DNA from: Alkalihalobacillus sp. CinArs1
Lineage (GTDB): Bacteria > Bacillota > Bacilli > Bacillales > Guptibacillaceae
Direction of reading: 5' to 3'
Length of the DNA stretch: 64,000 bases
NCBI RefSeq assembly: GCF_947387515.1
Contig: NZ_CANDOB010000001.1
Location: 868,001-932,000 of the forward strand
Shown here: one piece after another, positions 42,046-51,573 of the stretch
Layout: each line of letters opens with the position of its first letter
How positions within the stretch are numbered: position 1 is the first letter of the stretch
Notes under the pieces: generated by a model
The model's database searches: none
What the model was told of the DNA's origin: nothing
Seen by the model: only the letters and a program-made list of their open reading frames with translations
Position numbers and translations under genes: made by a program

Positions 42046-42083
42046 AAAACCCCCGATTCATCACCAATGGAATCGGGGGTTTT
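42046..42083. terminator. bidirectional terminator
   Basis: AAAACCCCCGATTC and its exact complement around a 10-nt loop, between the SDR gene and the converging sugar operon. Confidence 0.9.
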
Positions 42084-42093
42084 ATACTGTATC

Positions 42094-43062
42094 TTAAGCC
42101 CACCACATCTCAGTCGGCTGTTCTTCGATCAAAACAGATTGCAAGTTTCTCACAGCGCGCTGGAAACCTTCTTCGATCGACATGAGCGGGTCCTCATGTT
42201 CGATACTTACAACATGATCATATCCATAGGTGCGAAGTGCACTCATCATGTTCGACCACTCGCGGTTGCTATGGCCACATCCTACAGATCGGAACGTCCA
42301 TGCCCGGGTCTTCACTTCACCATAAGGCTGCATGTCCGTTAAGCCATGCATGTTTACATTATCTTGGTCGATGTAAGTATCTTTTGCATGGAAATGGTGA
42401 ATGGCATTTTCTTTACCAAGGATTTTAATCGCTGCAACAGGATCGATGCCCTGCCACCACATATGACTTGGGTCGAGGTTTGCTCCGACTGCGTCACACG
42501 TAAGCTCACGAAGCTTCAGCATCGTGTAAGGGGTGTGGACGAGAAAGCCACCGTGTAGCTCTAATCCGATTTTAACGTTATGATCCTTCGCAAATTGACC
42601 CCACTCTTTCCAATATGGAACGAGCTTCTCTTCCCACTGCCATGTCAATACATCTGAATATTCCGCTGGCCAAGGTGTAACTGGCCAATTGGGGAACTTC
42701 GCGTCTTCATGATCACCCGGTGTACCGGAGAATGTGTTAACGACTGGGACATTCATCAATGAAGCGAGCTTCACTGTTTTGACGAATGTTTCATGACACT
42801 CCTCAGCGAACGCCTTATCAGGAGAGATAGGGTTTCCATGGCAGCTGAACGCACTGATTTCAAGCCCTCTCTCTTCTACTTTTTCAAGGTATGCAGCACG
42901 CTTTTCTTCGCTCTCTAGCAGTTCATCAAGGTTACAATGGGCATTGCCTGGATAACCACCCGTGCCGATTTCAACCGCTTTTAGTCCAGAGGCTTTGGCG
43001 TGATCAAGCATCTCTTCAAATGATTTATCAGAAAAAAGAACAGTAAATACGCCGAGTTTCAT
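42094..43062 (-). CDS. sugar phosphate isomerase/epimerase (TIM barrel)
   Basis: 322 aa, AP-endonuclease-2-type TIM barrel. Metal-site residues are visible in GLELHGGF (Glu), GANLDPSHMWW (Asp, His), HHFHAKD (His) and SIEHED (Glu). Such proteins isomerise or epimerise sugars or cleave keto-glycosides; here, last of the operon, it probably acts on the product of the dehydrogenases. ATG 43062; a weak GGAG-like site upstream. Confidence 0.88.
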   Translation of the reverse strand: MKLGVFTVLFSDKSFEEMLDHAKASGLKAVEIGTGGYPGNAHCNLDELLESEEKRAAYLEKVEERGLEISAFSCHGNPISPDKAFAEECHETFVKTVKLASLMNVPVVNTFSGTPGDHEDAKFPNWPVTPWPAEYSDVLTWQWEEKLVPYWKEWGQFAKDHNVKIGLELHGGFLVHTPYTMLKLRELTCDAVGANLDPSHMWWQGIDPVAAIKILGKENAIHHFHAKDTYIDQDNVNMHGLTDMQPYGEVKTRAWTFRSVGCGHSNREWSNMMSALRTYGYDHVVSIEHEDPLMSIEEGFQRAVRNLQSVLIEEQPTEMWWA

Positions 43063-43088
43063 GGTCTCACTCCTATTTTTAAAATAAT

Positions 43089-44126
43089 TTATAGACGAAC
43101 GCTTCTCCCTGTTTCACAGCTTTCATAAATGGCTTCGATCACTTGTGAAACGGCTCTTGCTTCTTCCGCTTTCACGATCGGTTCTTCTAATCCAAGACAG
43201 CTATTCACAAAGTTTGCCGCTTGAGGTAAGCCTGGATCGTCCTCACCTGGCACCCACTGGCTGCTACTGTTCAGAAGCATGCCGTACTTCGCTTTGTTCA
43301 ATTCGAAAGGAAAAACATCGAGTCCTCCCTCACTTCCTGAAATGCTGACGGTCTCTTTATCCTCCGCAATGTTCGCTGACCAGGACGTTTCGAACAAGAG
43401 AGAAATGTTGTTATCGAATTTGATATAAGCCGTGACGTGATCATCAACATTGAACGTTTCATGGTCGAATCCGCCCCACAGGTTCACTTGCTCAGGAGTT
43501 TTACTTAATCGGTTGTACGTGGTGCCTGTCACCTCGACTGGCTTCGGGTTGCCCATTAGCCACATGCTGAGATCAAGGAAGTGACAGCCGTAGTCGATCA
43601 AGCTTCCTCCACCTTGAAGCTGCTTGTTTGTGAACACTCCCCAGCCAGGTACTTTTCGGCGGCGAAGGGCTTGTACTCTCGCTACCATCGGATCACCGAT
43701 TTCTCTTTCGACGATCACTTGACGAGCGGCGCGCGGCTCCTTCATAAAGCGATAGTGATAACCGATCGAAAGCACTTTTCCTGACGCTTTTTCCGCTTCG
43801 ATCATTCGATCACATTCTTCAACGGTCATCGCCATCGGCTTTTCACATAATACGTGTACGCCTGCCTGCAGCGCTTGTATCGCGAGGTCCGCATGGAATT
43901 TATTCGGTGTACAAATCGTTACCGCATCCACTTCTTTCAGCATTTCAGCAACTTCTTCATAGACATTCGGTATGTTGAATAAAAGTGAAACTTCTTTTGC
44001 TCTTTCAGTGTTAACATCATACACACCAAACAACTCTACTTGTTCAGAGAGTTGTTGGTATGCTGGAATATGGCGACCTTGAGCAATTCCGCCAGATCCT
44101 ATGATCCCCATTCGTAATTTACTCAC
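43089..44126 (-). CDS. Gfo/Idh/MocA family oxidoreductase
   Basis: 345 aa: N-terminal Rossmann domain (GIIGSGGIAQGRHIPAY) with the catalytic EKP motif in LCEKPMAMT, then an alpha/beta substrate domain with GGGSLIDYGCHFLDLSMWL. Oxidises or reduces a sugar or its derivative with NAD(P). GTG 44126 after GAGGTG. Its stop-to-start distance to the next upstream gene is 4 nt, so translation is coupled. Confidence 0.92.
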   Translation of the reverse strand: MSKLRMGIIGSGGIAQGRHIPAYQQLSEQVELFGVYDVNTERAKEVSLLFNIPNVYEEVAEMLKEVDAVTICTPNKFHADLAIQALQAGVHVLCEKPMAMTVEECDRMIEAEKASGKVLSIGYHYRFMKEPRAARQVIVEREIGDPMVARVQALRRRKVPGWGVFTNKQLQGGGSLIDYGCHFLDLSMWLMGNPKPVEVTGTTYNRLSKTPEQVNLWGGFDHETFNVDDHVTAYIKFDNNISLLFETSWSANIAEDKETVSISGSEGGLDVFPFELNKAKYGMLLNSSSQWVPGEDDPGLPQAANFVNSCLGLEEPIVKAEEARAVSQVIEAIYESCETGRSVRL

Positions 44127-44130
44127 GTGA

Positions 44131-45159
44131 TCACCTCAGGTTAATGATTTTCTTTGTTTCGTTTGATTCGAGTGCTGCTAGTACGACTTGAAGTGATTTC
44201 ATCCCTTCATCTCCGCTTACTGGGCTTTCCTTATCTGAAACGATGCTATCAACAAAGCGATCGATAACCTGTGAACTTGTTTGTCCACCACTCTCGTTCG
44301 TCTGGATACCGCCGAGCTCGTATTTTACAACATCACCTGTTTGGTACTGAACGACGAGTGAGTTAACTGGATCATCTTCTAAACGAAGAATCGCCTTTTC
44401 TGCATAGATGATCGTGGAATTATCTTCACTCGCTGTGTACGCCCAGCTCGCAGCAAGCGTACCGACAATTCCGCTTTCAGACTTTAAGATACAAACTGCG
44501 TTATCATCGACCGTCGCAAAATCCTTTGCACTCGTTTCGACGAACGAGCCTACCTCTACGATTTCTTCGCCTAGCACATAGCGAATAAGATCTGTTTTAT
44601 GAACACCTAGATCTCCCATTGCTCCAATAAATGCTTTTTCTTTTTCGAAGAACCAGCTTTCCTTACCGTCAACGCTCCATCCCTCAGGTCCTGGATGTCC
44701 AAATGCTGTTCTGAAACTATACACCTTTCCGAGTTCACCGCTTGCTAGTAGCTCCTTCGCTTTTGAATGAGACGGGACGAATCGCTGGTTATGAGCGATC
44801 ATAAGCTGCTTTCCGTGTTCACGTGCCGTCTCGATCATGAGCTCAGCATCTTCTTTCGATGTCGCCATCGGTTTTTCGCAAAGAACATGCTTCCCTGCTT
44901 TTAGCGCAGCAATGGAAATCGGGGCATGTAAGTAGTTTGGCGTACAAACACTGATTGCGTCGATTTCTTCAATTTGTAAAACATCCTCAACATTCTCGTA
45001 TGATGTCGCACCATATAGAGAAGCGATTTCATCAGCTCTAGATTTAACGATGTCACACACCGCAACGATCTGAACGTTCTTGTTCGCTGCGTATTCTGGT
45101 AAATGACGATGCTTCGCAATACTTCCACACCCAATAACACCAATTTTTAATGTTTTCAT
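44131..45159 (-). CDS. Gfo/Idh/MocA family oxidoreductase (second copy)
   Basis: 342 aa, same family but clearly diverged: GVIGCGSIAKHRHLPEY, LCEKPMATSKED (EKP Lys), and GAMGDLGVHKTDLIRYVLG. ATG 45159 follows GAGGAGG. Two such dehydrogenases beside a ThuA-like protein recall ThuB-type oxidation of disaccharides at C3; different substrates or directions for the two copies are likely but cannot be read here. Confidence 0.92.
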   Translation of the reverse strand: MKTLKIGVIGCGSIAKHRHLPEYAANKNVQIVAVCDIVKSRADEIASLYGATSYENVEDVLQIEEIDAISVCTPNYLHAPISIAALKAGKHVLCEKPMATSKEDAELMIETAREHGKQLMIAHNQRFVPSHSKAKELLASGELGKVYSFRTAFGHPGPEGWSVDGKESWFFEKEKAFIGAMGDLGVHKTDLIRYVLGEEIVEVGSFVETSAKDFATVDDNAVCILKSESGIVGTLAASWAYTASEDNSTIIYAEKAILRLEDDPVNSLVVQYQTGDVVKYELGGIQTNESGGQTSSQVIDRFVDSIVSDKESPVSGDEGMKSLQVVLAALESNETKKIINLR

Positions 45160-45183
45160 GGTTTCTCCTCCTCGATCTCCCTC

Positions 45184-45903
45184 TTATTTTGCTGAAATGG
45201 TTTCGAGCGGCTTTGCATTTCCATAGACTGGTTTCGAACGTTTCGTAGGAGCTGCCCATGCCACCGCATTTTGAATCACGCGCTGTATTTCCTCGTTATA
45301 ATACGTTGGATATGTTTCATGTCCTGGTCTAAAGTAAAAGATTTTCCCTTGTCCACGCTTATATGTACAGCCACTTCTAAATACTTCGCCGCCTTCGAAC
45401 CAGCTTAGAAAAACAAGCTCGTCAGGTGCTGGAATATCAAAGTGCTCTCCATACATCTCTTCTTTCTCTAACTCGATCTTCTCACCGATCCCTTCAGCGA
45501 TCGGATGAGAAGGATCGACTACCCAAATCCGTTCTTTTTCATCTGCTTCACGCCACTTTAAATCACAACCTGTGCCCATCAGCTTCTTAAATATTTTTGA
45601 GAAGTGTGCAGAGTGGAGCACGATTAACCCCATCCCATCTAGCACACGATTGTGAATTCGCTCAACGACTTCATCTGATACTTCCTCATGTGCGATATGT
45701 CCCCACCAGAGTAAAACGTCTGTTTCGTTTAGAACCTCTTCAGATAATCCATGTTCCGGCTCATCGAGCGTTGCAGTCCGAACGCGATGGTCGCCTTTTA
45801 GAAAGTCAGAGATCGCACCGTGAATCCCGTGCGGATATACGCTTCTTACTTCCTCGTTTTGTTGCTCATGACGATTTTCGTTCCATACTGTTACATTAAG
45901 CAT
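45184..45903 (-). CDS. ThuA-like domain protein
   Basis: 239 aa, glutamine-amidotransferase-like fold of the ThuA (trehalose utilisation) family: [47 protein letters not shown] and [22 protein letters not shown]. The activity of ThuA proteins is not firmly settled; they occur with Gfo/Idh/MocA genes in keto-sugar pathways. ATG 45903 has AAAGGAAG at a good distance; GTG 45912 is too close to it. Confidence 0.9.
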   Translation of the reverse strand: MLNVTVWNENRHEQQNEEVRSVYPHGIHGAISDFLKGDHRVRTATLDEPEHGLSEEVLNETDVLLWWGHIAHEEVSDEVVERIHNRVLDGMGLIVLHSAHFSKIFKKLMGTGCDLKWREADEKERIWVVDPSHPIAEGIGEKIELEKEEMYGEHFDIPAPDELVFLSWFEGGEVFRSGCTYKRGQGKIFYFRPGHETYPTYYNEEIQRVIQNAVAWAAPTKRSKPVYGNAKPLETISAK

Positions 45904-45922
45904 CTCTTCCACTTCCTTTTCT

Positions 45923-46750
45923 CTATTCTTTTACAGATCCTGATGTTAGACCAGATACGATTCTTCTCTGGAAAATAAGTACCATGATGACGAGTGGAAC
46001 AGTAACGACAACTGTTGCAGCTGAGATTTCTCCCCAAGGAATCGTAAATTGTCCCTGGAAGAGTGCGATTCCAACTGGTACCGTTTTAAACTTATCCGCC
46101 GTGTTGATGGTTAGGGCGAATAAGAACTCGTTCCATGCTGCGATAAAAACTAGAATCGCTGTCGTGAAGATCCCAGGCACTGCAAGAGGCATGATAACCT
46201 TCCAATAGGTCTGCCATAGTGATGCGCCGTCGATTCTAGCAGCTTCCTCTAGATCGAATGGAATCTTCCTAAAGAAGGTTACGAGAATCCAAATCGATAG
46301 TGGGAGCGTGATCGTCGTATATGGAATGATCAATCCAAGATAGCTATTCGTAAGACCTAGATTCTTCAAGAAAATATAGATCGGTGAAATGGTTGCAATC
46401 TGCGGGAACATCGATACGGATAGCACAACACCGAGGATGATCGGCTTCCCGCGAAAGTTTAAGCGTGCGATCGCATATGCTGCGAACGATGCCACAAGTA
46501 CGGTATACACGGTTGTGATCCCCGCTACAACGAAACTGTTCCATAGATAGCGCATGAATGGATAGTCTACGAAAACGGATACATAGTTTTGCAGAGTCGG
46601 ATTAGATGTAAATGGAGAAAAGGCTTTTTCCCCGAATAGCTCTGACAATGGTTTAATCGAACTCGCAAGCATCCATAAGAATGGAAACATGACGACAAAT
46701 ACAAATAACACTAGAAAAACGTAAAATAATGGTCCCGCTTTCTTATTCAT
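45923..46750 (-). CDS. carbohydrate ABC transporter permease (MalG type)
   Basis: 275 aa, six membrane helices, MalG-like: [20 protein letters not shown] near the start and the EAA motif [26 protein letters not shown] at about 180-205 (in part [10 protein letters not shown]). Pairs with the permease upstream. ATG 46750, with AGAAGGAGG upstream; the ATG 27 nt earlier precedes the ribosome site. Confidence 0.94.
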   Translation of the reverse strand: MNKKAGPLFYVFLVLFVFVVMFPFLWMLASSIKPLSELFGEKAFSPFTSNPTLQNYVSVFVDYPFMRYLWNSFVVAGITTVYTVLVASFAAYAIARLNFRGKPIILGVVLSVSMFPQIATISPIYIFLKNLGLTNSYLGLIIPYTTITLPLSIWILVTFFRKIPFDLEEAARIDGASLWQTYWKVIMPLAVPGIFTTAILVFIAAWNEFLFALTINTADKFKTVPVGIALFQGQFTIPWGEISAATVVVTVPLVIMVLIFQRRIVSGLTSGSVKE

Positions 46751-46780
46751 TTTACTTGGCCTCCTTCTCGATTTCACTCA

Positions 46781-48124
46781 TTATTTTCCAGAACCGTCCT
46801 TGATTAATTCAGATCCAAGTAATTTAATGAAGATAGCGGAAATGATCGCAACACAGAGGAAGACGATAACGGAAAGTGCTGAACCTTCACCAAAGTTGGT
46901 TTGTGAGAACATCACCTTGTAAGCTAGAATCGATATCGTTTCAGTTGAGTTTGCTGGACCTCCACCAGTCAATACGTAGATCAAGTCGAACACTCGGAAC
47001 GCATCAAGTGTACGGAATAAAAGGGCTACAAGAATGCTAGTTTTCAAAAGTGGTAGCGTTACGGTTAAGAACTGTTTCCACTTGTTCGCTCCATCGATCG
47101 ACGCCGCTTCGTAAAGAGAAGATGGGATCGTTTGGAGCCCAGCAAGAATAAGTAGGGCCATGTACGGCGTTGTTTTCCAAACATCTGCAAAGATAACGGA
47201 GAACATCGCGCCCGTATCAGTCGTCAAAAGGACAGTCATCTTTTCTACTAGGCCGACGTCAGCAAATAGCTTTGCAACGATACCATTCTGACCATCATAT
47301 AAGAACTTCCACATAAGAGCGGCTACGGCGGTTGGCACTGCCCATGGGATCAAGATACTCGCACGGATAAGTCCTCTACCGATAAATGCTTTATTGATCA
47401 ATAATGCGATTGCGAGTCCAAGAATCAGTTCAGCTAAGACGGAAATGAACGTAAATACACCGGTGTTCCAAAGCGCTTTCCACATTCGACTGTCACTGAA
47501 ATTATCTTTGTAATGTTTGAAGCCGATAAAGTTCGGTTCAACGACAATATCGTTGAGTGAAGAAGAGAGGCCTACGATTTTATCGCCTTGCTCAAGCTCT
47601 CCTGCTCCATTGATCGCTTTTAACTCCGAATTGATATCTTTCACTGAAGTTACTAAGTCTTCAGCAACACCTTCTTCGATTTCAACATACTTCATATCTT
47701 CCGGAATGTTTTCAAAGTTATCGAGCTTCTCGTTGATTAAATCATAGTTTTCAGCAGCTTTTGGCTTCTCTTGGATACGACCATCCAATTCTTCAAGCGT
47801 CGCTTTGATTTCACCAAGATCACCTGCTGCATTGCCTTTATTGATTTCTGAATCGATCGCCCCGATTAAGAACGGGTAGTTCTGTAAATAGCGGTCCATA
47901 TCGAGCTGGTAATCCAGGTGAACGGAAGATTTCGTCGGATCGTTCAACCTGAGGTCAAATAAGCTAAAATAAAAGGATTGAATAACTGGCCAAATCGAGA
48001 TTGCTAGAATTAAAAGCAATGCAGGCGCGACAAGTAAATAGCCTACTTTTGCATCACTTTTCTTCTTTTTCGTCTTCTTATCAACTTTAATAGGCTTATG
48101 AGGATCAATATCCGTTTGTGGCAT
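46781..48124 (-). CDS. sugar ABC transporter permease with large periplasmic-type loop (MalF type)
   Basis: 447 aa, longer than most (about 290-310). A lysine-rich cytoplasmic N-terminus, first helix (VGYLLVAPALLLILAISIWP), then an insertion of about 120 residues (70-195, acidic, helical; LDYQLDMDRYLQNYPFLIG...) before the remaining helices and EAA motif LYEAASIDGANKWKQFL. The position matches the P2 loop of MalF, which contacts the binding protein. ATG 48124 after GGGAGGAG. Confidence 0.92.
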   Translation of the reverse strand: MPQTDIDPHKPIKVDKKTKKKKSDAKVGYLLVAPALLLILAISIWPVIQSFYFSLFDLRLNDPTKSSVHLDYQLDMDRYLQNYPFLIGAIDSEINKGNAAGDLGEIKATLEELDGRIQEKPKAAENYDLINEKLDNFENIPEDMKYVEIEEGVAEDLVTSVKDINSELKAINGAGELEQGDKIVGLSSSLNDIVVEPNFIGFKHYKDNFSDSRMWKALWNTGVFTFISVLAELILGLAIALLINKAFIGRGLIRASILIPWAVPTAVAALMWKFLYDGQNGIVAKLFADVGLVEKMTVLLTTDTGAMFSVIFADVWKTTPYMALLILAGLQTIPSSLYEAASIDGANKWKQFLTVTLPLLKTSILVALLFRTLDAFRVFDLIYVLTGGGPANSTETISILAYKVMFSQTNFGEGSALSVIVFLCVAIISAIFIKLLGSELIKDGSGK

Positions 48125-48148
48125 GCCGCCGCTCCTCCCTTATGAAAG

Positions 48149-48180
48149 ACATTAGCCTTCACACATATGAAGGCTAATGT
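48149..48180 (-). other. intra-operon hairpin between binding protein and permease genes
   Basis: Perfect 12-bp stem ACATTAGCCTTC/GAAGGCTAATGT, 8-nt loop, no U-tract. In sugar ABC operons such hairpins protect the upstream mRNA end, giving more binding protein than permease. Role inferred. Confidence 0.6.
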
Positions 48181-48190
48181 TCATTTAGAT

Positions 48191-49501
48191 TTACTTGACT
48201 AGCTTTTCTTTCATCTCTTTCTCCATCGCAGCTGCAGCTTCTTCTGGAGTTAATTCACCAGAGATCGCTTTCGATACGTTGATCTGGATGATTTCAGAGA
48301 TTTCAGGATAGTTTGGAGCTACCGGACGAGACACTGCACCTTCAAGTGCGTTCTGGAATCCTTCTTCACCAAAGAATGGGTTAGCTTCAATAATTTCTTC
48401 GTCTTCAAATAATGCTGGAAGTGTTGGAGCATGAGAACCTTCGATCGCATCGATCTTCTGTCCTTCTGGACCAGTCATGAACTTTAAGAACTCCCAAGCT
48501 TCTTGAGGGTGCTCAGAGTAGTTATTGATCGCAGCCATCCAGCCGCCAAGTGCAGCTGCTGAACCAGCATCGCCTTCTGGAAGTGGTGCTACTTCTACGT
48601 TTCCAACGATTTTAGATTGCTCTTCATCGTTAGCTAGTGAATATTGGTAAGGCCAGTTACGGATAAATGGTGCTTGTCCTTCGATAAAAGCAGTATGAGA
48701 TTCTGGCTCTGTAAACGTTGTGATGTTATCTGGAACGAAATCAGCATTTGCAATTTCAACCATCTTGCTTAGACCTTTAATCGCTTCAGGTGAGTTGATC
48801 GCTACTTCACCATTCTCATCGATGAACTCTCCACCGTAAGATGCAACAAACTCAACTGCGTTTGTAACAAGTCCTTCATATTGCTTCGCTTGCATTAAGT
48901 AACCAAACTGTGTTCCATCTTGGCCTTTTAGCTCAGATGCTTGTGCCATAAGGTCATCCCACGTTTTTGGCGCTTCAGAAGCTAGGTCAGAACGATAGAA
49001 AAGCATACCAGCATCGATAAATTTAGGCATCGCCCACTGCTTCCCGTTAAACGTAGCAGCTGACACTGGTCCTTGGTTATAATCTTCCATGTTGATTCCG
49101 TCTTTTTGAATGAAACGGTCAAGAGGTAGTACGTATCCAGCTTGAGCAAATTCAGCAGGCCAGATAACATCGATATCGAACACATCGATTTCAGATGATT
49201 CAGCGTTAAGCATCGTTACATATGCATCGTGCTGTGCACCTGTGTCTGTTGGCATTTCACGGAACTCGACTTTAATGTTAGGATTTTGCTTCATGAATTC
49301 TTCAACCATAACATCGGTTGCACCCGTCGCATCCTTACCTCGTGCATAGACGATCGTTACTTGTTCTTCATCTGTCTTCGCTTCTTCATCATTTGAATTA
49401 GAGTTACTGTTGCTTGAAGTAGAATTAGATCCACAAGCGGATAACACAAGAATAAAGGCCATTACAATGATCAACAGCTTACTGTTCTTCAAAAAACGCA
49501 T
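48191..49501 (-). CDS. sugar ABC transporter substrate-binding lipoprotein
   Basis: 436 aa, signal peptide with lipobox LSAC at about 22, a Ser/Asn-rich linker, then a type 1 extracellular sugar-binding domain: VTIVYARGKDATGATDVM, FDIDVIWPAEFAQAGYVLPLD, GGWMAAINNYSEHPQEAWEFLKFMTGPEGQ (shown in part). Captures the sugar for the permeases. ATG 49501 with AAGGAGG. First gene of the operon, behind two LacI-type operators. Confidence 0.94.
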   Translation of the reverse strand: MRFLKNSKLLIIVMAFILVLSACGSNSTSSNSNSNSNDEEAKTDEEQVTIVYARGKDATGATDVMVEEFMKQNPNIKVEFREMPTDTGAQHDAYVTMLNAESSEIDVFDIDVIWPAEFAQAGYVLPLDRFIQKDGINMEDYNQGPVSAATFNGKQWAMPKFIDAGMLFYRSDLASEAPKTWDDLMAQASELKGQDGTQFGYLMQAKQYEGLVTNAVEFVASYGGEFIDENGEVAINSPEAIKGLSKMVEIANADFVPDNITTFTEPESHTAFIEGQAPFIRNWPYQYSLANDEEQSKIVGNVEVAPLPEGDAGSAAALGGWMAAINNYSEHPQEAWEFLKFMTGPEGQKIDAIEGSHAPTLPALFEDEEIIEANPFFGEEGFQNALEGAVSRPVAPNYPEISEIIQINVSKAISGELTPEEAAAAMEKEMKEKLVK

Positions 49502-49526
49502 GATAGAAATTCCTCCTTTTAATTGT

Positions 49527-49562
49527 TGAAATCGTTTTCAAAAATAATTGTAATCGATTTCA
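49527..49562. promoter_or_regulatory. paired LacI-type operators before the ABC operon
   Basis: TGAAATCGTTTTCA (49527-49540) and TGTAATCGATTTCA (49549-49562), starts 22 bp apart (two helical turns). Both have the central CG typical of LacI-family operators; same type as those at 50608-50635. Confidence 0.75.
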
Positions 49563-49574
49563 AAAAAGTGTGTC

Positions 49575-50564
49575 TTAAGTTGTCTTTCTTTTGACAAGTG
49601 AGATCGGTAGTTCAATCACCGATTGTTGCGTACGTTCGATCACACCATTCAAACAGTCGATAAATACAGACATCGTTCGTGAACCAATCTCTTCTCCTGG
49701 TTGATGGATCGTTGTGAGCTCAGGTTCTATCAAACTAGCGATAGGCTGATCATCAAACCCTAAAATTGCAAGTTCTTCTGGGACCTTAAGTCCGTGGCGC
49801 TTTGCTTCTTTCAAAACTCCTGAAGCAACTTCATCTCCACCTGTAAAGATCGCTGTTGGACGATTCTTTAGGTTTATGATTTTTTTTAGCACCTTTTTGC
49901 CATCTTCCATTGTATATGTATCATGGAATACCCATTCTTGGTTGAGTGGAAGTGCAGCTTCTGCAATGGCACGCTCAAATCCTTTACGGCGATCATTTGA
50001 AAGACCGCTTTTAGAACCGTGGCAAAATGCAATTTTCTTATAACCTCTCTCAATCAGATGACGAGTGCCTAAATAACTTCCATAGGCTTGATCAAGACGA
50101 ACGATCGGAACGGTTGCATCCCGGTGATACTCATTACATAGAATGATTGGACCAGATTCAGTGTATGGTTCGATCTTACTCCAATCATTTTCGATCGAAG
50201 TGAAGATTACCCCATCTACCTGCTTTGTCTTTAATAACGTAAGAAAGTCCAATTCCTTCTTCTTGCTAGACTGTGTTTGGCAAATGAGCAGTTGAAATCC
50301 TTTTTCCTCTGCAACCTTTTCGATCCCATCAAGGATCGTTGTGAAAAATGGATTCGTTAGTCTCGGTATCAGTACAGCTACTAGATTCGTCTTCCTATTC
50401 CTTAAGTTTCTTGCTGAGGTATTAGGAAAATAACCTAATTCTTGCATCGCTTCATGTACAAGCCTTCGCTTCTCTTCCGATACGTGAGGATAGTTATTTA
50501 TGACGCGAGATACTGTCGCACTCGAAAGTCCAGTTTGTTTGGCGACATCTGAAATTGTAGCCAT
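49575..50564 (-). CDS. LacI family transcription regulator
   Basis: 329 aa: helix-turn-helix and hinge in the first 60 residues (ISDVAKQTGLSSATVSRVINNYPHVS; NTSARNLRNRKT), then a periplasmic-binding-protein-like sugar domain (VAVLIPRLTNPFFTTILDGIE; ILGFDDQPIASLIEPELTTI). It should repress the ABC operon and itself through the paired operators on either side. ATG 50564 follows GGGGAGG by 7 nt. Confidence 0.94.
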   Translation of the reverse strand: MATISDVAKQTGLSSATVSRVINNYPHVSEEKRRLVHEAMQELGYFPNTSARNLRNRKTNLVAVLIPRLTNPFFTTILDGIEKVAEEKGFQLLICQTQSSKKKELDFLTLLKTKQVDGVIFTSIENDWSKIEPYTESGPIILCNEYHRDATVPIVRLDQAYGSYLGTRHLIERGYKKIAFCHGSKSGLSNDRRKGFERAIAEAALPLNQEWVFHDTYTMEDGKKVLKKIINLKNRPTAIFTGGDEVASGVLKEAKRHGLKVPEELAILGFDDQPIASLIEPELTTIHQPGEEIGSRTMSVFIDCLNGVIERTQQSVIELPISLVKRKTT

Positions 50565-50607
50565 CAATTAACCTCCCCAGAAAGCTCAATAGCCTCCCCC
50601 CGTTTTT

Positions 50608-50635
50608 TGTAATCGATTACATGGAATCGATTGCA
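50608..50635. promoter_or_regulatory. tandem LacI-type operators before the regulator gene
   Basis: TGTAATCGATTACA (perfect palindrome, 50608-50621) directly followed by TGGAATCGATTGCA (50622-50635), starts 14 bp apart. Confidence 0.78.
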
Positions 50636-50692
50636 TTCATTGTACCCCATCTTTTTTACTCCTTCAAGACTATTTTTAGAAAATTTTCACGA

Positions 50693-51451
50693 TTATTCAC
50701 TCTTTATTTCAACTTTTCTTAAATAACGGTAGCTTCGAGACACACTTTCGATCGGATCTAACTGACACTCGTCCTGTTCGACGACCCACCACTGTACGCC
50801 GCTAGCTGGACCCACTTCAAGAACCTTTTCAATCTCAATATTTCCCGTTCCTAAAATAACCGTGTCTTCATTCGCGTCATCCGAACGATCCTTCAGATGA
50901 ACGACCGGCGTTCGTCCCTTGTATGTTTGTAACCATTCGATCGGATCGTGCCCTGCTCTTTGCAGCCAGTAAATATCGAACTCTGCTTGAATCGTGCTAT
51001 CGCTATCTAGAATCATGGCGAGTGGTGAGTTCTTCATGTCTTTCTCAAGTTCAAAATCATGATGATGGTAGGAGATCGACATACCATGCTCGGCACATTT
51101 TCCTGCCGCTTCTTTTAATACGTCAACAACGTGTTGATAGCTCTCTTCATTTCTCATTTCAGAAGGGAGCCATGGACAAACGATTCGCGTATTTCCGAGC
51201 TTCATTTGCTCATAAATCACCTGTTCAAGATCCTGTTCGATGCGTTCGAACGGAACATGGTGACCGACCACATCTAAACCAAGCTCATCCAGCTTTTCCT
51301 TTACTTCTTCCGGTCGTTTTCCGTATAGTCCAGCGAGTTCAACACCTTCGTAGCCGATTCCAGCTACCCGTTCGAGAGTCTTGAAGAAATCTTTTTCACA
51401 TTCATTTCTTAGCGTGTAAAGCTGCACGCCAATGCCAATTTCATTTAACAT
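50693..51451 (-). CDS. sugar phosphate isomerase/epimerase (TIM barrel)
   Basis: 252 aa, second AP-endonuclease-2-type barrel of the cluster, diverged from the one at 42094. Metal-site residues in GYEGVELAGLYG (Glu), SYHHHDFEL, AEFDIYWLQRAG (Asp), VVHLKDRS and WWVVEQDEC (Glu). ATG 51451 is preceded by AAGGAGG; the frame to 51493 is not needed. Single gene upstream of the LacI operators. Confidence 0.88.
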   Translation of the reverse strand: MLNEIGIGVQLYTLRNECEKDFFKTLERVAGIGYEGVELAGLYGKRPEEVKEKLDELGLDVVGHHVPFERIEQDLEQVIYEQMKLGNTRIVCPWLPSEMRNEESYQHVVDVLKEAAGKCAEHGMSISYHHHDFELEKDMKNSPLAMILDSDSTIQAEFDIYWLQRAGHDPIEWLQTYKGRTPVVHLKDRSDDANEDTVILGTGNIEIEKVLEVGPASGVQWWVVEQDECQLDPIESVSRSYRYLRKVEIKSE

Positions 51452-51532
51452 TATAAACCTCCTTAAAAGATAAATTTCTCTCGTGTCCATCATTCGAGAT
51501 GTGGTCTTTATATCCTCTTTTAAAATAAAAAA

Positions 51533-51556
51533 GTCCTTCCATTTATCATGGAAGGA
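51533..51556 (-). terminator. terminator after the spore coat gene
   Basis: GTCCTTCCA/TGGAAGGA hairpin with an A-run on its left (U-tract on the minus strand). Confidence 0.8.
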
Positions 51557-51573
51557 TGGAATTCAAGGTCCAA

